From contig NZ_JACNML010000004.1 in NCBI RefSeq assembly GCF_020005365.1, forward strand, positions 1 to 64,000: a stretch of 64,000 bases of DNA. Direction: 5' to 3'. The position numbers and the translations under genes are program-made. Below are positions 6,739-17,114 of this stretch, one piece after another. Position 1 is the first letter of the stretch; each line of letters starts with the position of its first letter. The stretch comes from Kangiella shandongensis (GTDB lineage: Bacteria; Pseudomonadota; Gammaproteobacteria; Enterobacterales; Kangiellaceae). The notes beneath the pieces were generated by a model. It saw nothing but the letters and a program-made list of their open reading frames with translations. It was not told the DNA's origin and did no database searches.

Positions 6739-8715
6739 TTAAGTATCCAGCAGGTTAGCCTTTGGGAATCGACGTAAGGTGCGCAAAATATACTGGTTGT
6801 TTGGGGACAGGCGCAAGGCTTTTTGCCATACTTTGATGGCTTGCTGGTGCTTGTTCATGACCCACAGGACTTCGCCCAGGTGTGAGGCAATTTCCGGCGA
6901 TGACTCCTGCTGATAAGCCATCTCAAGGTATTTTAGGGCTTTTTTGAAATTCCCGAGACGATAGTTCACCCAGCCCATGGAATCTTGTATCGCGACATTA
7001 TCCGGTTCATGATGGTAGGCGCTTTCGATCAACGCTTTGGCTTCCTGTAGGGAGCGGTTTAAATCCGCCAGGGTATAGCCAAGGGAGTTTTTGGCATGAA
7101 CATGATCTGGGTCGAGCTTTATTACACGGCGTAAATCTTTTTCCATCGAACTGTAATATTCCAGCGGTTCGGCTGCGAGCGCTTTGCTGTACAGCAGCTC
7201 AACGTTGTCGGGCTGTTGAGCGGAGGCCTTTTCAAGAAGCTGGTAGGCCATTAGGTGGCTATTGCGGCCTTGCAGGAAATTAGCGCCTATTAAAATGATG
7301 TCGTTTTGTAACTGTTGATCCTTGACGCCGTCGCGTAGTGCGAGAATGGACTGGCGGAATTCAGCTACCGATTGGGTTTGGTTTAACAGCTGGAGTTTCA
7401 GATAGAACAGGAAAGGTTTGTCCGGACTGACTTGAAGTGCTGATTGGATTCGGCGCTCGGCCTGCTGATAATCACCGGTCTGGGTCAATAGGTTGATTTC
7501 AAATTCGAGCAGACGCTGACGATCGTCCAGACCTACTCTGCGCTGAGCCCGTTGCAGGCTCTTGAGCGCCTGCTCCATTTTGCCATGCTCAGCATAAAGC
7601 TGTGCCAGCTCGGTACGTGCCGTCATGTAGAAGCGACCTACAGGAACCATCTCGTAGCAGGTATAAGCTTTCACCAGATCCTCAGTTCGGGCTGCTGAGT
7701 CGGCGCAATAGTAACTGGTAATTTCTTTTTTGAACGATTGCTGTGCCAAAGACCAGAAGATATTACTGGCCTTTTGGTAGTGCTCTAATGCGTAATGACT
7801 ACTGGCGGTTAAAAACTGAGTCTGGGTATCGTTGGGGCGTTTTTCCAGCACTCGTTTAAAGGCGATGAGAGCGTTGCCATAATCGCGTTGGGTATAGAGC
7901 AGTTCGCCGATTTTATAAGTTTGCTCGGTGCTAAGGTTGTTATGGCGTAACACCTGTAACAGGTACTGAGTGCGCTCCTGTTTAGAGTTCAAAGCGAACG
8001 CTTCACCTTTCAGTTCAATTGCCGACAGAAAATTCGGCTTTTGTTTTAAGGTGAAACTCAGGAGTGACTGAATGCGCTCGTACTGCTTCTTGGGGTGCTC
8101 GGACTTTAAACGCAAATAGGCTTCAGCCGTGGCGATATAGGGCGAGCTGAGTGGTTTATTAACGGTGCTGTAAAAGGGAATAAAGTCAGCGTCATCCTGA
8201 AAACTGGCCAGGCGAATAAGTTCGTAAAGCTTTTCATCATCGTTCTGCGGCAGCAGGGGGAGTAATTGCTGAAGGTATTCTTTCGCCGAGCTGGTATGGC
8301 CCTGGGCCAAGGTGGCGATTATGGCTACCTTATAGGCATTGGCATCGTCGGGTGATGCGTCGAGCCACAGTTTCACTGCGTCCATGGAGTTAGCATAATC
8401 CCGTTCGATCAAGGCGACCATGGCGGCTTTGGCCGAGAGCACCTGGCTGCCAGTCTGCTCCGCAGCATAGAAGAAGTTGCTTTGTGCAACGTCGTATAGC
8501 TGCTGTTTATTGGCGATATCTGCTAATAGAATACTGAAGTAGAGTTGACCGCGATCCTCGGCGGAAAACTGGGCAACAGAAGGGTGCTCCTGCTGCTGTT
8601 CGGCGCTGGATTCCGGAGGCGTTTCTGTGACCTGCGGTTGTGTGGTAGCACAAGAGGTTAGTAATATATAGCAGGCTGAAACGGCAAGGATTTTAATTGA
8701 GGAAAGCTTCTTCAT
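6739..8715 (-). CDS. TPR-repeat lipoprotein
   Basis: The 658-residue protein has a type II signal peptide (lipobox LTSC, Cys 22), then an acidic Gln-rich linker. Many tetratricopeptide-like helical repeats follow through to the C-terminus; the clearest lie in the last third (for example NSLGYTLAD and DSMGWVNYRLGNFKKALKYLEMAYQ). It is the counterpart of the large TPR lipoprotein encoded beside hemA and lolB in Pseudomonas and relatives, whose exact role is not established. The scaffold architecture suggests protein-protein contacts at the inner face of the outer membrane. It is divergent from hemA. Confidence 0.85.
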   Translation of the reverse strand: MKKLSSIKILAVSACYILLTSCATTQPQVTETPPESSAEQQQEHPSVAQFSAEDRGQLYFSILLADIANKQQLYDVAQSNFFYAAEQTGSQVLSAKAAMVALIERDYANSMDAVKLWLDASPDDANAYKVAIIATLAQGHTSSAKEYLQQLLPLLPQNDDEKLYELIRLASFQDDADFIPFYSTVNKPLSSPYIATAEAYLRLKSEHPKKQYERIQSLLSFTLKQKPNFLSAIELKGEAFALNSKQERTQYLLQVLRHNNLSTEQTYKIGELLYTQRDYGNALIAFKRVLEKRPNDTQTQFLTASSHYALEHYQKASNIFWSLAQQSFKKEITSYYCADSAARTEDLVKAYTCYEMVPVGRFYMTARTELAQLYAEHGKMEQALKSLQRAQRRVGLDDRQRLLEFEINLLTQTGDYQQAERRIQSALQVSPDKPFLFYLKLQLLNQTQSVAEFRQSILALRDGVKDQQLQNDIILIGANFLQGRNSHLMAYQLLEKASAQQPDNVELLYSKALAAEPLEYYSSMEKDLRRVIKLDPDHVHAKNSLGYTLADLNRSLQEAKALIESAYHHEPDNVAIQDSMGWVNYRLGNFKKALKYLEMAYQQESSPEIASHLGEVLWVMNKHQQAIKVWQKALRLSPNNQYILRTLRRFPKANLLDT

Positions 8716-8826
8716 TCCGTCTATTCTAATAGATTCCTATAAAAATTTTGTGAAAGCACTCCACAAGAGTATCAAGAAAATTTATACAGTACAGTGAAAA
8801 AATGAAGTTTTGACGTTTTTTTAAGA

Positions 8827-8856
8827 TTAGCGGACAACTCTAAGCGGTGTTATAAT
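8827..8856 (+). promoter_or_regulatory. Probable hemA promoter
   Basis: A perfect -10 TATAAT (8851-8856) followed by TCGCGCC lies 62 bp upstream of the hemA start. The -35 is weak (TTAGCG at 18 bp). The same TATAATTCGCG string occurs at the ctc promoter. Confidence 0.45.
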
Positions 8857-8918
8857 TCGCGCCAATTACATGTCTTTGATTTGTCGTATCTTTCGTGAGT
8901 GACCGTATAGCCTAGCTT

Positions 8919-10187
8919 ATGTCTTTGATTGCTTTAGGAATAAACCACAAAACAGCTTCTCTCGCCGTGCGTGAGAAGGCGGCTTTCGCCGATCATGAGT
9001 TGGGTGAAGTGATGGCTGAATTGAAAGAGACCATCGACGATTCCGAGGTGGCTCTGTTATCGACTTGTAACCGGGTTGAGTTTTATGTGTCTAACGAGTC
9101 GAAGTCGGCCGAAGAGCTGAAAGCTGGCTTACTGGAATGGCTCAAGACAAAGAAAGCGTTAGCTCAAGATCTGGACGAAGCGATTTACTGTCATCAGGAT
9201 CTTGATGCTGTCAGCCATTTAATGCAGGTTGCGAGTGGTCTGGACTCGATGGTTCTGGGCGAACCGCAAATCCTGGGGCAGCTTAAGGCCTGTTATCAAA
9301 AGGCAAAGCGCGCCGGTACGGTTGAGCAAGTCATGGAGCGCCTGTTCCAGAAGACGTTCTCGGCGGCGAAACGAGTGCGCCATGAAACGGAAATCGGCTC
9401 TAATCCTGTGTCCGTGGCTTATGCCGCGGTTAGTTTAGCGCGGCATATTTTCGCCGACTTTTCTAAGCTGACCGTCCTTTTTGTCGGAGCTGGTGAAACC
9501 ATTGAACTGGCGGCACGGCATTTAGAGCAGAGCGGTGTGCACAGTATGGTCATGGCTAACCGGACCCTGGCTAATGCGCAGCATCTGGCGAGTGAGTTTG
9601 AGGGGAAGGCTGTGGGGCTGGAAGCCATACCGCACTATTTAGCGCAGGCAGATATTGTGATCAGCTCAACTGGCAGTATGTTGCCAATTATTGGTAAGGG
9701 GATGGTTGAGTCCGCTGTTAAGGAACGTCGTCGTAAGAGCATGTTTATGGTCGATTTGGCGGTGCCGCGCGATATCGAAAGCTCGGTGGCCAATCTTGAT
9801 GATGTTTATCTCTATACGGTTGATGATCTGGAAGGCGTGATTCAGGAAAACTTACAGGCGCGTCAGGAAGCGGCGCAGGAAGCGCAGGGAATACTGAAGG
9901 AATTCGTTGAAGATTTCCAAAAGTGGCATGCAGGTCGCCAGAAACATGATACAGTGCGTGAGTTACAGCAAGTGTTTAATGAGGTCGCCCAAGCTGAGCT
10001 GGAGCGGGTCAAAGCACAACTAAAAAATGGCGGTGATGTCGATGAAGCCTTAGAGCATTTCACGCATCGTCTGACCAAGAAGTTTTTACACCAACCTATG
10101 GTATGGTTACGAGAAGAGGATGACGAGTGGGATCGCCATCAGATTACTCGACAGCTGTTTCAGCTGGATAAGTCGTCCGACGATTAA
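8919..10187 (+). CDS. hemA: Glutamyl-tRNA reductase
   Basis: This is the first committed enzyme of tetrapyrrole synthesis by the C5 route, reducing Glu-tRNA(Glu) to glutamate-1-semialdehyde with NADPH. The catalytic Cys is C50 in LLSTCNRVEFY. The substrate-recognition signature GLDSMVLGEPQILGQ is present, the NADPH-binding segment is FVGAGETIELAARHL, and a C-terminal dimerisation helix closes the protein. The 422-residue length is normal. It heads the hemA-prfA-prmC run typical of gammaproteobacteria and starts 203 bp from the divergent TPR gene. Confidence 0.98.
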   Translation: MSLIALGINHKTASLAVREKAAFADHELGEVMAELKETIDDSEVALLSTCNRVEFYVSNESKSAEELKAGLLEWLKTKKALAQDLDEAIYCHQDLDAVSHLMQVASGLDSMVLGEPQILGQLKACYQKAKRAGTVEQVMERLFQKTFSAAKRVRHETEIGSNPVSVAYAAVSLARHIFADFSKLTVLFVGAGETIELAARHLEQSGVHSMVMANRTLANAQHLASEFEGKAVGLEAIPHYLAQADIVISSTGSMLPIIGKGMVESAVKERRRKSMFMVDLAVPRDIESSVANLDDVYLYTVDDLEGVIQENLQARQEAAQEAQGILKEFVEDFQKWHAGRQKHDTVRELQQVFNEVAQAELERVKAQLKNGGDVDEALEHFTHRLTKKFLHQPMVWLREEDDEWDRHQITRQLFQLDKSSDD

Positions 10188-10241
10188 CCGGGTTTGGTAT
10201 TATCAATTATCGTTATTAGTCTACGGGAATAAATTAGCAGC

Positions 10242-11336
10242 ATGTTGCAGGATTCTGTCAGTCAAAAATTAGAAGGTTTGGTTGATCGCCACGAAGAGTT
10301 AGAAGCTTTGCTTGGTGATCCTGAGATTATTTCGGATCAAAATAAATTCCGCGATCTTTCCAAAGAGTACTCTCAATTAGAGGAAGTCGTTAAGGCGTTT
10401 CAGCAGTACCAGGAAGCTGTGGAGAATTTAGAAAGTGCCGAGGAAATGTTGAAAGACGATGATCCGGATATGCGTGAAATGGCTCAGGAAGAATTAAAGG
10501 GCGCAAAAGAGCAGATTGAAACGCTGGAAGTGGACTTACAGAAATTACTACTGCCGCGCGATCCTAACGACGATAAAAATACTTTCCTTGAAATACGTGC
10601 CGGTACGGGTGGCGATGAGGCGGCTATTTTTGCGGGTGACTTATTCCGTATGTACAGCAAATACGCCGAAAAACAGCGCTGGCAGACTGAAATCATCAGT
10701 GAGAGCCAGGGCGAGCACGGCGGTTATAAAGAAATTATTTTACGGGTTATCGGTGATGGTGTGTATTCACGCCTCAAGTTCGAATCCGGGGCGCACCGAG
10801 TGCAGCGTGTTCCTGAGACCGAATCGCAAGGGCGTATTCATACTTCGGCCTGTACCGTAGCGGTGATGCCGGAAGCGGATGAAGTCGATGCCATTGATAT
10901 TAACCCAGCGGACTTGAAAGTGGATACGTTCCGCGCCTCAGGTGCCGGTGGTCAGCACGTTAACAAAACCGATTCGGCCATTCGTATTACTCACTTGCCG
11001 ACGGGTGTGGTGGTTGAGTGTCAGGATGAGCGCTCACAGCATAAAAACCGTGCTAAAGCCATGTCCGTGTTGCAGTCACGTTTGCAGGCGGCCGAGGAAG
11101 CGAAGCAACAGTCTGAGCAAACCGAGATGCGCCGAAACCTGGTCGGAACCGGTGATCGCTCGGATAGAATTCGCACTTACAATTATCCACAAGGCCGTAT
11201 GACCGATCATCGCATCAACTTAACCCTGTATAAGTTGGACGAAATCATGGAAGGCGATATCGATCAAATCGTCGAGCCGTTAATTCAAGAGCATCAGGCC
11301 GATCAGTTAGCGGCCCTGTCTGGACAGGCCGACTAA
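10242..11336 (+). CDS. prfA: Peptide chain release factor 1
   Basis: RF1 recognises UAA and UAG and triggers peptidyl-tRNA hydrolysis. At 364 residues, the tripeptide anticodon is P191-E-T193 (E. coli PAT, with a variable middle residue) and the catalytic GGQ is at 236-238 in [12 protein letters not shown]. The Gln of GGQ is the substrate of PrmC, encoded 13 bp downstream. The start ATG at 10242 gives the usual N-terminus. Confidence 0.98.
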   Translation: MLQDSVSQKLEGLVDRHEELEALLGDPEIISDQNKFRDLSKEYSQLEEVVKAFQQYQEAVENLESAEEMLKDDDPDMREMAQEELKGAKEQIETLEVDLQKLLLPRDPNDDKNTFLEIRAGTGGDEAAIFAGDLFRMYSKYAEKQRWQTEIISESQGEHGGYKEIILRVIGDGVYSRLKFESGAHRVQRVPETESQGRIHTSACTVAVMPEADEVDAIDINPADLKVDTFRASGAGGQHVNKTDSAIRITHLPTGVVVECQDERSQHKNRAKAMSVLQSRLQAAEEAKQQSEQTEMRRNLVGTGDRSDRIRTYNYPQGRMTDHRINLTLYKLDEIMEGDIDQIVEPLIQEHQADQLAALSGQAD

Positions 11337-11349
11337 GCGGAATTTACCC

Positions 11350-12189
11350 TTGAGTCATACCATTGCCAGCGCTATCGACTGGGCCGTCAAACAACTGGCT
11401 GCCAGCGATAGTGCTAAGCTGGATGCTGAGCTGTTATTGGCTTATCTGCTGGATAAAAATCGTACCTGGCTCAAGACCTGGCCGGATCACATCTTAAGTC
11501 AATCTTCATTTGCGCAGTTTCAGGCTTTAATAAAGCGCCGCGTCGACGGCGAGCCGGTAGCTTATATTCTTGGTCAGCAAGACTTCTGGACTTTTACTCT
11601 GAAAGTATCTGCGGCCACGCTAATTCCGCGCCCGGAAACGGAACATGTGATCGAGTATGCCTTAGAACAGCTGCCTGTGGATGGAGCCGTTAAGGTGGTG
11701 GATCTGGGAACCGGAACCGGAGCGATTGCGATGGCTATTGCCAGCGAGCGACCCGGGGCTCGGGTTTGGGCGGTTGATTTCAGCGAGCAAGCCTTGGCGG
11801 TGGCTGAGCATAATCGTAAAAAGTACCAGCTTAATAATATGGTCTGCCAGCAGGGGCATTGGCTGGATGACTGGTCACATGGTGAGCTGGATATGATCGT
11901 CAGTAACCCACCTTATATCGCCGACAATGATCCGCATTTGCATGATTTAAGCTATGAGCCACAGTCTGCCTTGGTGGCCGAGGATCATGGGCTGTCCGAT
12001 ATTCGATATATCACCGAGCAGGCGGTGATATACCTTAAACCAGGCGGCTGGCTGGTTTTTGAACATGGTTTTGAACAGGGCAAACCCGTACGACAGATCC
12101 TGGAGCAAAGCGGTTTTCAGCTAGTGGCAACGATTAAGGACTATGCCGGGCTTGCGAGAGTCACAGTGGGACGAAAAGCTGAACTTTAA
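11350..12189 (+). CDS. prmC: Release factor glutamine methyltransferase PrmC
   Basis: PrmC N5-methylates the Gln of the GGQ motif in RF1 and RF2 using SAM. The 279-residue protein has the SAM-binding motif VDLGTGTGAI (117-126) and the catalytic NPPY at 186-189 (IVSNPPYI). The N-terminal helical RF-binding domain includes the conserved EPVAYILGQQDFW. The start codon is TTG at 11350, preceded by GGAA. No ATG fits before the conserved region. It follows prfA directly, as usual. Confidence 0.97.
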   Translation: MSHTIASAIDWAVKQLAASDSAKLDAELLLAYLLDKNRTWLKTWPDHILSQSSFAQFQALIKRRVDGEPVAYILGQQDFWTFTLKVSAATLIPRPETEHVIEYALEQLPVDGAVKVVDLGTGTGAIAMAIASERPGARVWAVDFSEQALAVAEHNRKKYQLNNMVCQQGHWLDDWSHGELDMIVSNPPYIADNDPHLHDLSYEPQSALVAEDHGLSDIRYITEQAVIYLKPGGWLVFEHGFEQGKPVRQILEQSGFQLVATIKDYAGLARVTVGRKAEL

Positions 12190-12370
12190 TGCCTGATCTG
12201 GGTCTGTTGTTATAGGCTTTAAGACAGAAGCAGCATAAAATCGACAATCTGTGAAAATAATCTGGCATCCAAGGTTTTTAAGCTTGCCGAGTCTAGCGAG
12301 TATTGTTAGAGTAACGCGATTGAGAATATTCTCACAAGCCTTGTCGCCATTGGCGTTTAGCCCTTTTTGA

Positions 12371-12399
12371 TTGACAATTATTTTAAGTGAACTTTAACT
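12371..12399 (+). promoter_or_regulatory. Candidate mreB promoter
   Basis: A perfect -35 TTGACA (12371-12376) is followed 17 bp later by TTAACT, a weak -10, about 30 bp upstream of the mreB start. The 240-bp gap after prmC suggests an independent transcription start here. Confidence 0.45.
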
Positions 12400-12412
12400 A
12401 AAACAAGTTTAA

Positions 12413-13474
<1,062 letters not shown>

Positions 13475-13494
13475 TCGACTGTAAAAAGTCCATT

Positions 13495-13525
13495 AAAATC
13501 GGGCACTTATAGGGCCCGATTTTTG
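13495..13525 (+). terminator. Rho-independent terminator between mreB and mreC
   Basis: A perfect 10-bp stem (AAAATCGGGC / GCCCGATTTT) with a 9-nt loop ends in T5. It lies 20 bases after the mreB stop and would make mreB transcripts more abundant than mreCD, as in E. coli. Confidence 0.85.
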
Positions 13526-13597
13526 TATCTACAGGCAATAAATTGCTAAACTAAAGTCCTGTCATGAGGACTTATCGTGTGAGAGATACTTCTTACT

Positions 13598-13612
13598 GAG
13601 GAGTAGACCATT
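13598..13612 (+). promoter_or_regulatory. Ribosome binding site deciding the AUU start of mreC
   Basis: GAGGAG (13598-13603), a 6-base spacer, then ATT (13610-13612). The spacing is optimal, and conservation of the encoded N-terminus supports this start. Confidence 0.7.
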
Positions 13613-14521
13613 AAAAATATATTTACTCAAGGACCGTCGCTGGTATTGCAGCTAATACTGAGTCTGGTGTTGGCTGCTATTTTGATGGTGCTTGATTATC
13701 GATACGATTATTTGAGCAGTGCCCGTAAAGGTGTTTCCACTGTTCTAGCCCCCATTTATTTTTTAGCGAATCTCCCGAATGAAGTGGCAGCCTGGGCTGA
13801 TAATAATATTGTCAGTCGCAATGATCTGATTAATGAAAACCGTCGACTCAAAGATGAGCTGCTGATCCTGAAAGCGCAAAATCAACGTTTAATCGGTCTC
13901 GAGTCTGAAAATGCGCGACTGCGCTCTTTGTTGGGATCGTCCCGAACTTTGCGCGGTAAACGTGTGATTGCTGAAGTTCTGAACATCGATAGCAGCATGT
14001 TTGCTAATGAGTTGCTGCTAAATAAAGGCAGCTTTGATGGCGTTTTCGTGGGACAGCCTGTGGTCGATGCTGAGGGCATTATGGGGCAGGTGGTTGAGGT
14101 GTCGACCTCAACCTCACGCATGATTTTGTTGAATGATCAAAAGCATGCTATCCCGGTCCGAATTGACCGTAATGGCGTGCGGGCGATTGCTCAGGGTAAT
14201 GGCCGCATGCTGTATTTACGTCACCTGCCGAATACGATTGACATTAAAGAAGGCGATATCCTATTGAGCTCAGGTCTTGGACAAAAATTCCCAGATGGCT
14301 ATCCCGTGGCCAAGGTGGTCTCTGTGGTGAGGCAGAGTGCGCAACCTTATGCGGAAATATTGGCTGAACCAACGGCGAATATTAATCGGGCGAATCATGT
14401 GTTGCTGCTGTGGCCGTATCACGATCCCAAGACGATTGAGGGCGAGTCGCCAAACGAACCCTTAAACGAACAAAACTCGCAAGCCACCGAATCTGAAACG
14501 GGAGCTTCTGATGCAGAATGA
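13610..14521 (+). CDS. mreC: Cell shape protein MreC, apparently starting at AUU
   Basis: MreC is a bitopic inner-membrane protein that links MreB to the elongasome through MreD, RodA and PBP2. The TTG at 13646 would give 291 residues but removes the conserved N-terminus. Reading back to the ATT at 13610 gives (M)KNIFTQGPSLVLQLIL, matching E. coli MreC MKPIFSRGPSLQIRLIL. A strong Shine-Dalgarno GAGGAG ends 6 bases before this ATT. An in-frame TAG lies at 13604, and no ATG, GTG or TTG lies between it and the conserved residues. The 303-residue product has one TM helix (about 10-30), a coiled coil (about 60-100) and the beta-rich MreC domain. Confidence 0.9.
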   Translation: MKNIFTQGPSLVLQLILSLVLAAILMVLDYRYDYLSSARKGVSTVLAPIYFLANLPNEVAAWADNNIVSRNDLINENRRLKDELLILKAQNQRLIGLESENARLRSLLGSSRTLRGKRVIAEVLNIDSSMFANELLLNKGSFDGVFVGQPVVDAEGIMGQVVEVSTSTSRMILLNDQKHAIPVRIDRNGVRAIAQGNGRMLYLRHLPNTIDIKEGDILLSSGLGQKFPDGYPVAKVVSVVRQSAQPYAEILAEPTANINRANHVLLLWPYHDPKTIEGESPNEPLNEQNSQATESETGASDAE

Positions 14522-14999
14522 ACAAAAGCGCGGAACCTGGCTTATTGTTTTGAGCTTGCTGATTGCGCTTATTTTAACAGTGATTCCTTTACCACAATCG
14601 TGGCAACCTTTCAGACCGGACTGGTTATTTCTGGTATTAGCGTATTGGGTGGTGGCACTACCGCACCGAATTGGTTTGTTATGGGCATTTATCTGGGGGC
14701 TGGTTTTTGATGCACTGCTGGGGACTGTATTAGGCCTACACAGCTTCAGCCTGTGTATTCTGGTTTTTATTTTACAATTGAACTTCCAGCGCATCCGGAT
14801 TTACCCGATATGGAAACAGGCATTAACCATGGGTGGCCTTAGTTTGATCTATCTGGCTCTGGTTCTGTGGCTATCACGCATAACGGGTAGCCCGGAAAGT
14901 GTTCTGTCCTATTGGTTCTCAGCTATGGTCAATATGTTGTTATGGCCCTGGCTTTTTATTCTGTTGCGTGATTTACGTCGTTATTTCAGGGTGGCTTAA
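14511..14999 (+). CDS. mreD: Rod shape-determining protein MreD
   Basis: This 162-residue polytopic inner-membrane protein has about five to six hydrophobic helices and few charged residues, as expected of MreD. The start overlaps the mreC end by 11 bases, indicating translational coupling. The C-terminus LFILLRDLRRYF is family-like. It works with MreC in the elongasome. Sequence conservation is low in this family; the position between mreC and maf makes the call safe. Confidence 0.95.
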   Translation: MQNEQKRGTWLIVLSLLIALILTVIPLPQSWQPFRPDWLFLVLAYWVVALPHRIGLLWAFIWGLVFDALLGTVLGLHSFSLCILVFILQLNFQRIRIYPIWKQALTMGGLSLIYLALVLWLSRITGSPESVLSYWFSAMVNMLLWPWLFILLRDLRRYFRVA

Positions 15000-15598
15000 T
15001 GATGTCGAAGACGTACGACTCTATTTATTTAGCATCGGGTTCATCTCGTCGCCAGGAGCTGTTACTCCAGCTAGGTGTTAACTTTATTCAAGTTGCGAAT
15101 CACTTTGATGAGTCTGTGTTGACGGGTGAGAGCCCGCGGGAATATGTAACCCGTGTAGCTCTGGGCAAAGCGTTATCTGCACTACAAAGCGGTGCTCATC
15201 GGGAGGAGCTCCCAGTACTGACCGCTGATACCACTGTGGTTCATGATGGTGAGCCGCTGGGGAAGCCCCATGATCTGGAGCATGCCGTGGAGCTGTTGCA
15301 ACGGCTGAGTGGCCAGCCGCATACTGTACTTTCCAGCGTGGTGATCGCAACGTCACAGCAGCAGTGGCAAACCACAGTAGAAACAGAGGTAACTTTCGCT
15401 ACGTTAAGTGAGCAGTTAATCGAACGCTATTGTCAGACGCAAGAACCTTTAGGGAAAGCAGGCGGCTATGCTATACAGGGGCTTGGTGGTGCTTTAGTTG
15501 AAACCATTCGTGGGAGTTATACCAATGTAGTTGGACTGCCGATCTATGAAACTCGTTTGCTGTTGGAACAGGCAGGCATTCGCTATGCGTTAGGATAA
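14999..15598 (+). CDS. maf: Maf-like nucleoside triphosphate pyrophosphatase (YhdE type)
   Basis: The 199-residue Maf/HAM1-fold enzyme hydrolyses dTTP, UTP and modified pyrimidine nucleotides in well-studied YhdE homologues, a house-cleaning activity. The conserved N-terminal LASGSSRRQELL, LTADTTVVHDG and GKAGGYAIQG segments are present. The start overlaps the mreD stop by one base (TAATG), and a second ATG follows directly. The mreD-maf-rng order is conserved in gammaproteobacteria. Confidence 0.95.
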   Translation: MMSKTYDSIYLASGSSRRQELLLQLGVNFIQVANHFDESVLTGESPREYVTRVALGKALSALQSGAHREELPVLTADTTVVHDGEPLGKPHDLEHAVELLQRLSGQPHTVLSSVVIATSQQQWQTTVETEVTFATLSEQLIERYCQTQEPLGKAGGYAIQGLGGALVETIRGSYTNVVGLPIYETRLLLEQAGIRYALG

Positions 15599-15609
15599 GG
15601 ATAACAGGT

Positions 15610-17103
15610 ATGCGTGATGAAATTCTAATTAATATTACCCCGCAGGAAACGCGGGCCTCTATCGTCGAAAATGGGGTATTGCAGGAAGTTCATTTAGAGC
15701 GGACGGAAAATCGAGGTATTGTTGGTAATATTTATAAGGGCGTGGTGAAACGCGTTATGCCCGGGATGCAGGCGGCCTTTGTCGACATTGGTCATGATAA
15801 AGCTGCTTTTTTGCACCTGGCGGATATCGTTACCGATAAGGCCGAAGGCAGTAAGCAGGCGATAGAGGGCTCACAGCTTTTAGATAAACAGCAGGCTCAG
15901 GAAACAGACATCACTTCGGTACTGCACGAAGGGCAGAAAATTATTGTTCAGGTGATCAAGGATCCCATCAGCAGCAAAGGCGCACGTCTTACCACTCATA
16001 TTACGATCCCCTCGCGCTATTTGGTGTTAATGCCGGATACGGAACACGTCGGCGTTTCGCAACGTATTGATAATCAGGATGAGCGAGTTCGCCTGAAGGA
16101 GTTGCTCGAGGAGCATGAGGAACTGGATAACGGTTTTATCATTCGTACGGCAGCCGAAGGGGCGACTGAAAAAGAACTGGTGCGTGATGCATTGTTTCTG
16201 GCGAAGCTATGGAATGGTATAACCGATAAATCAAAAAAAGTGAAAGCGCCCGGGCTGGTTCATGAAGACTTAGGGCTGGAGCTTCGCATCATGCGGGATA
16301 TTTTTGAAGATGATGTGGAACGGGTGCGGATTGATGATGACAAAGCCTTGTCCCGGATCCGAACTTTCGTCCAGGAGTTTTTGCCGGAGATGGAAAGCCG
16401 TATTGAACTGTATCAGGGCGAGCGGCCTATTTTTGATTTATACAATGTGGAAGAGGAAATCAAAAAAGCTCTGGAACGCAAAGTTCAGCTCAAGTCTGGT
16501 GGCTACCTGATCATCGATCAAACCGAAGCCATGACCACTGTGGACGTTAATACCGGCGCGTTTGTTGGGCATAAAAATCTGGAAGAAACGATTTTCCGAA
16601 CTAACCTTGAGGCTGCTACGGCGTTAGCGCGACAACTGCGTTTACGCAACCTGGGCGGCATCATCATTGTCGACTTTATCGATATGAAAGATGAGGAGCA
16701 TAAACGACAAGTGCTTCGTACATTAGAGAAACTTCTTGAAAAGGATCATGTCAAAACTCAAATAACGGAAGTGTCGACTTTAGGTCTGGTCGAAATGACA
16801 CGTAAACGTTCAAGAGAGAGCTTGGAGCGTTTGCTTTGTGAACCATGCCAACAGTGTAATGGTCGCGGTTATGTTAAAACGGCAGTGACTGTCTGTTACG
16901 AAATCTTTCGTGAACTGAGCCGATCTGCGAGGACTTATGACGTACAAAAATTTTTAGTTCTGGCAAGTCAGGAAGTGGTGGATTGTTTATTGGATGAGGA
17001 AGCCAATAGTCTTGGCGATCTCGAAGTTGAAATTGATAAGCCTATTAAACTGCAAGTCGAAAGTTTATATTCGCCAGAGCAGTTTGATGTTGTATTAATG
17101 TAG
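15610..17103 (+). CDS. rng: Ribonuclease G
   Basis: This RNase E/G family endoribonuclease matures the 16S rRNA 5' end and decays some mRNAs. The 497-residue protein begins with the conserved MRDEILINITPQETR, followed by an S1 domain (about 35-125). The DNase I-like catalytic core has Mg-binding Asp in TVDVNTGAFVG and IIIVDFIDM. The zinc-link region is CEPCQQCNGRG. Unlike RNase E it has no long C-terminal scaffold. It is 12 bp from maf and directly upstream of yhdP. Confidence 0.98.
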   Translation: MRDEILINITPQETRASIVENGVLQEVHLERTENRGIVGNIYKGVVKRVMPGMQAAFVDIGHDKAAFLHLADIVTDKAEGSKQAIEGSQLLDKQQAQETDITSVLHEGQKIIVQVIKDPISSKGARLTTHITIPSRYLVLMPDTEHVGVSQRIDNQDERVRLKELLEEHEELDNGFIIRTAAEGATEKELVRDALFLAKLWNGITDKSKKVKAPGLVHEDLGLELRIMRDIFEDDVERVRIDDDKALSRIRTFVQEFLPEMESRIELYQGERPIFDLYNVEEEIKKALERKVQLKSGGYLIIDQTEAMTTVDVNTGAFVGHKNLEETIFRTNLEAATALARQLRLRNLGGIIIVDFIDMKDEEHKRQVLRTLEKLLEKDHVKTQITEVSTLGLVEMTRKRSRESLERLLCEPCQQCNGRGYVKTAVTVCYEIFRELSRSARTYDVQKFLVLASQEVVDCLLDEEANSLGDLEVEIDKPIKLQVESLYSPEQFDVVLM

Positions 17104-17114
17104 CCGGGCATTTG

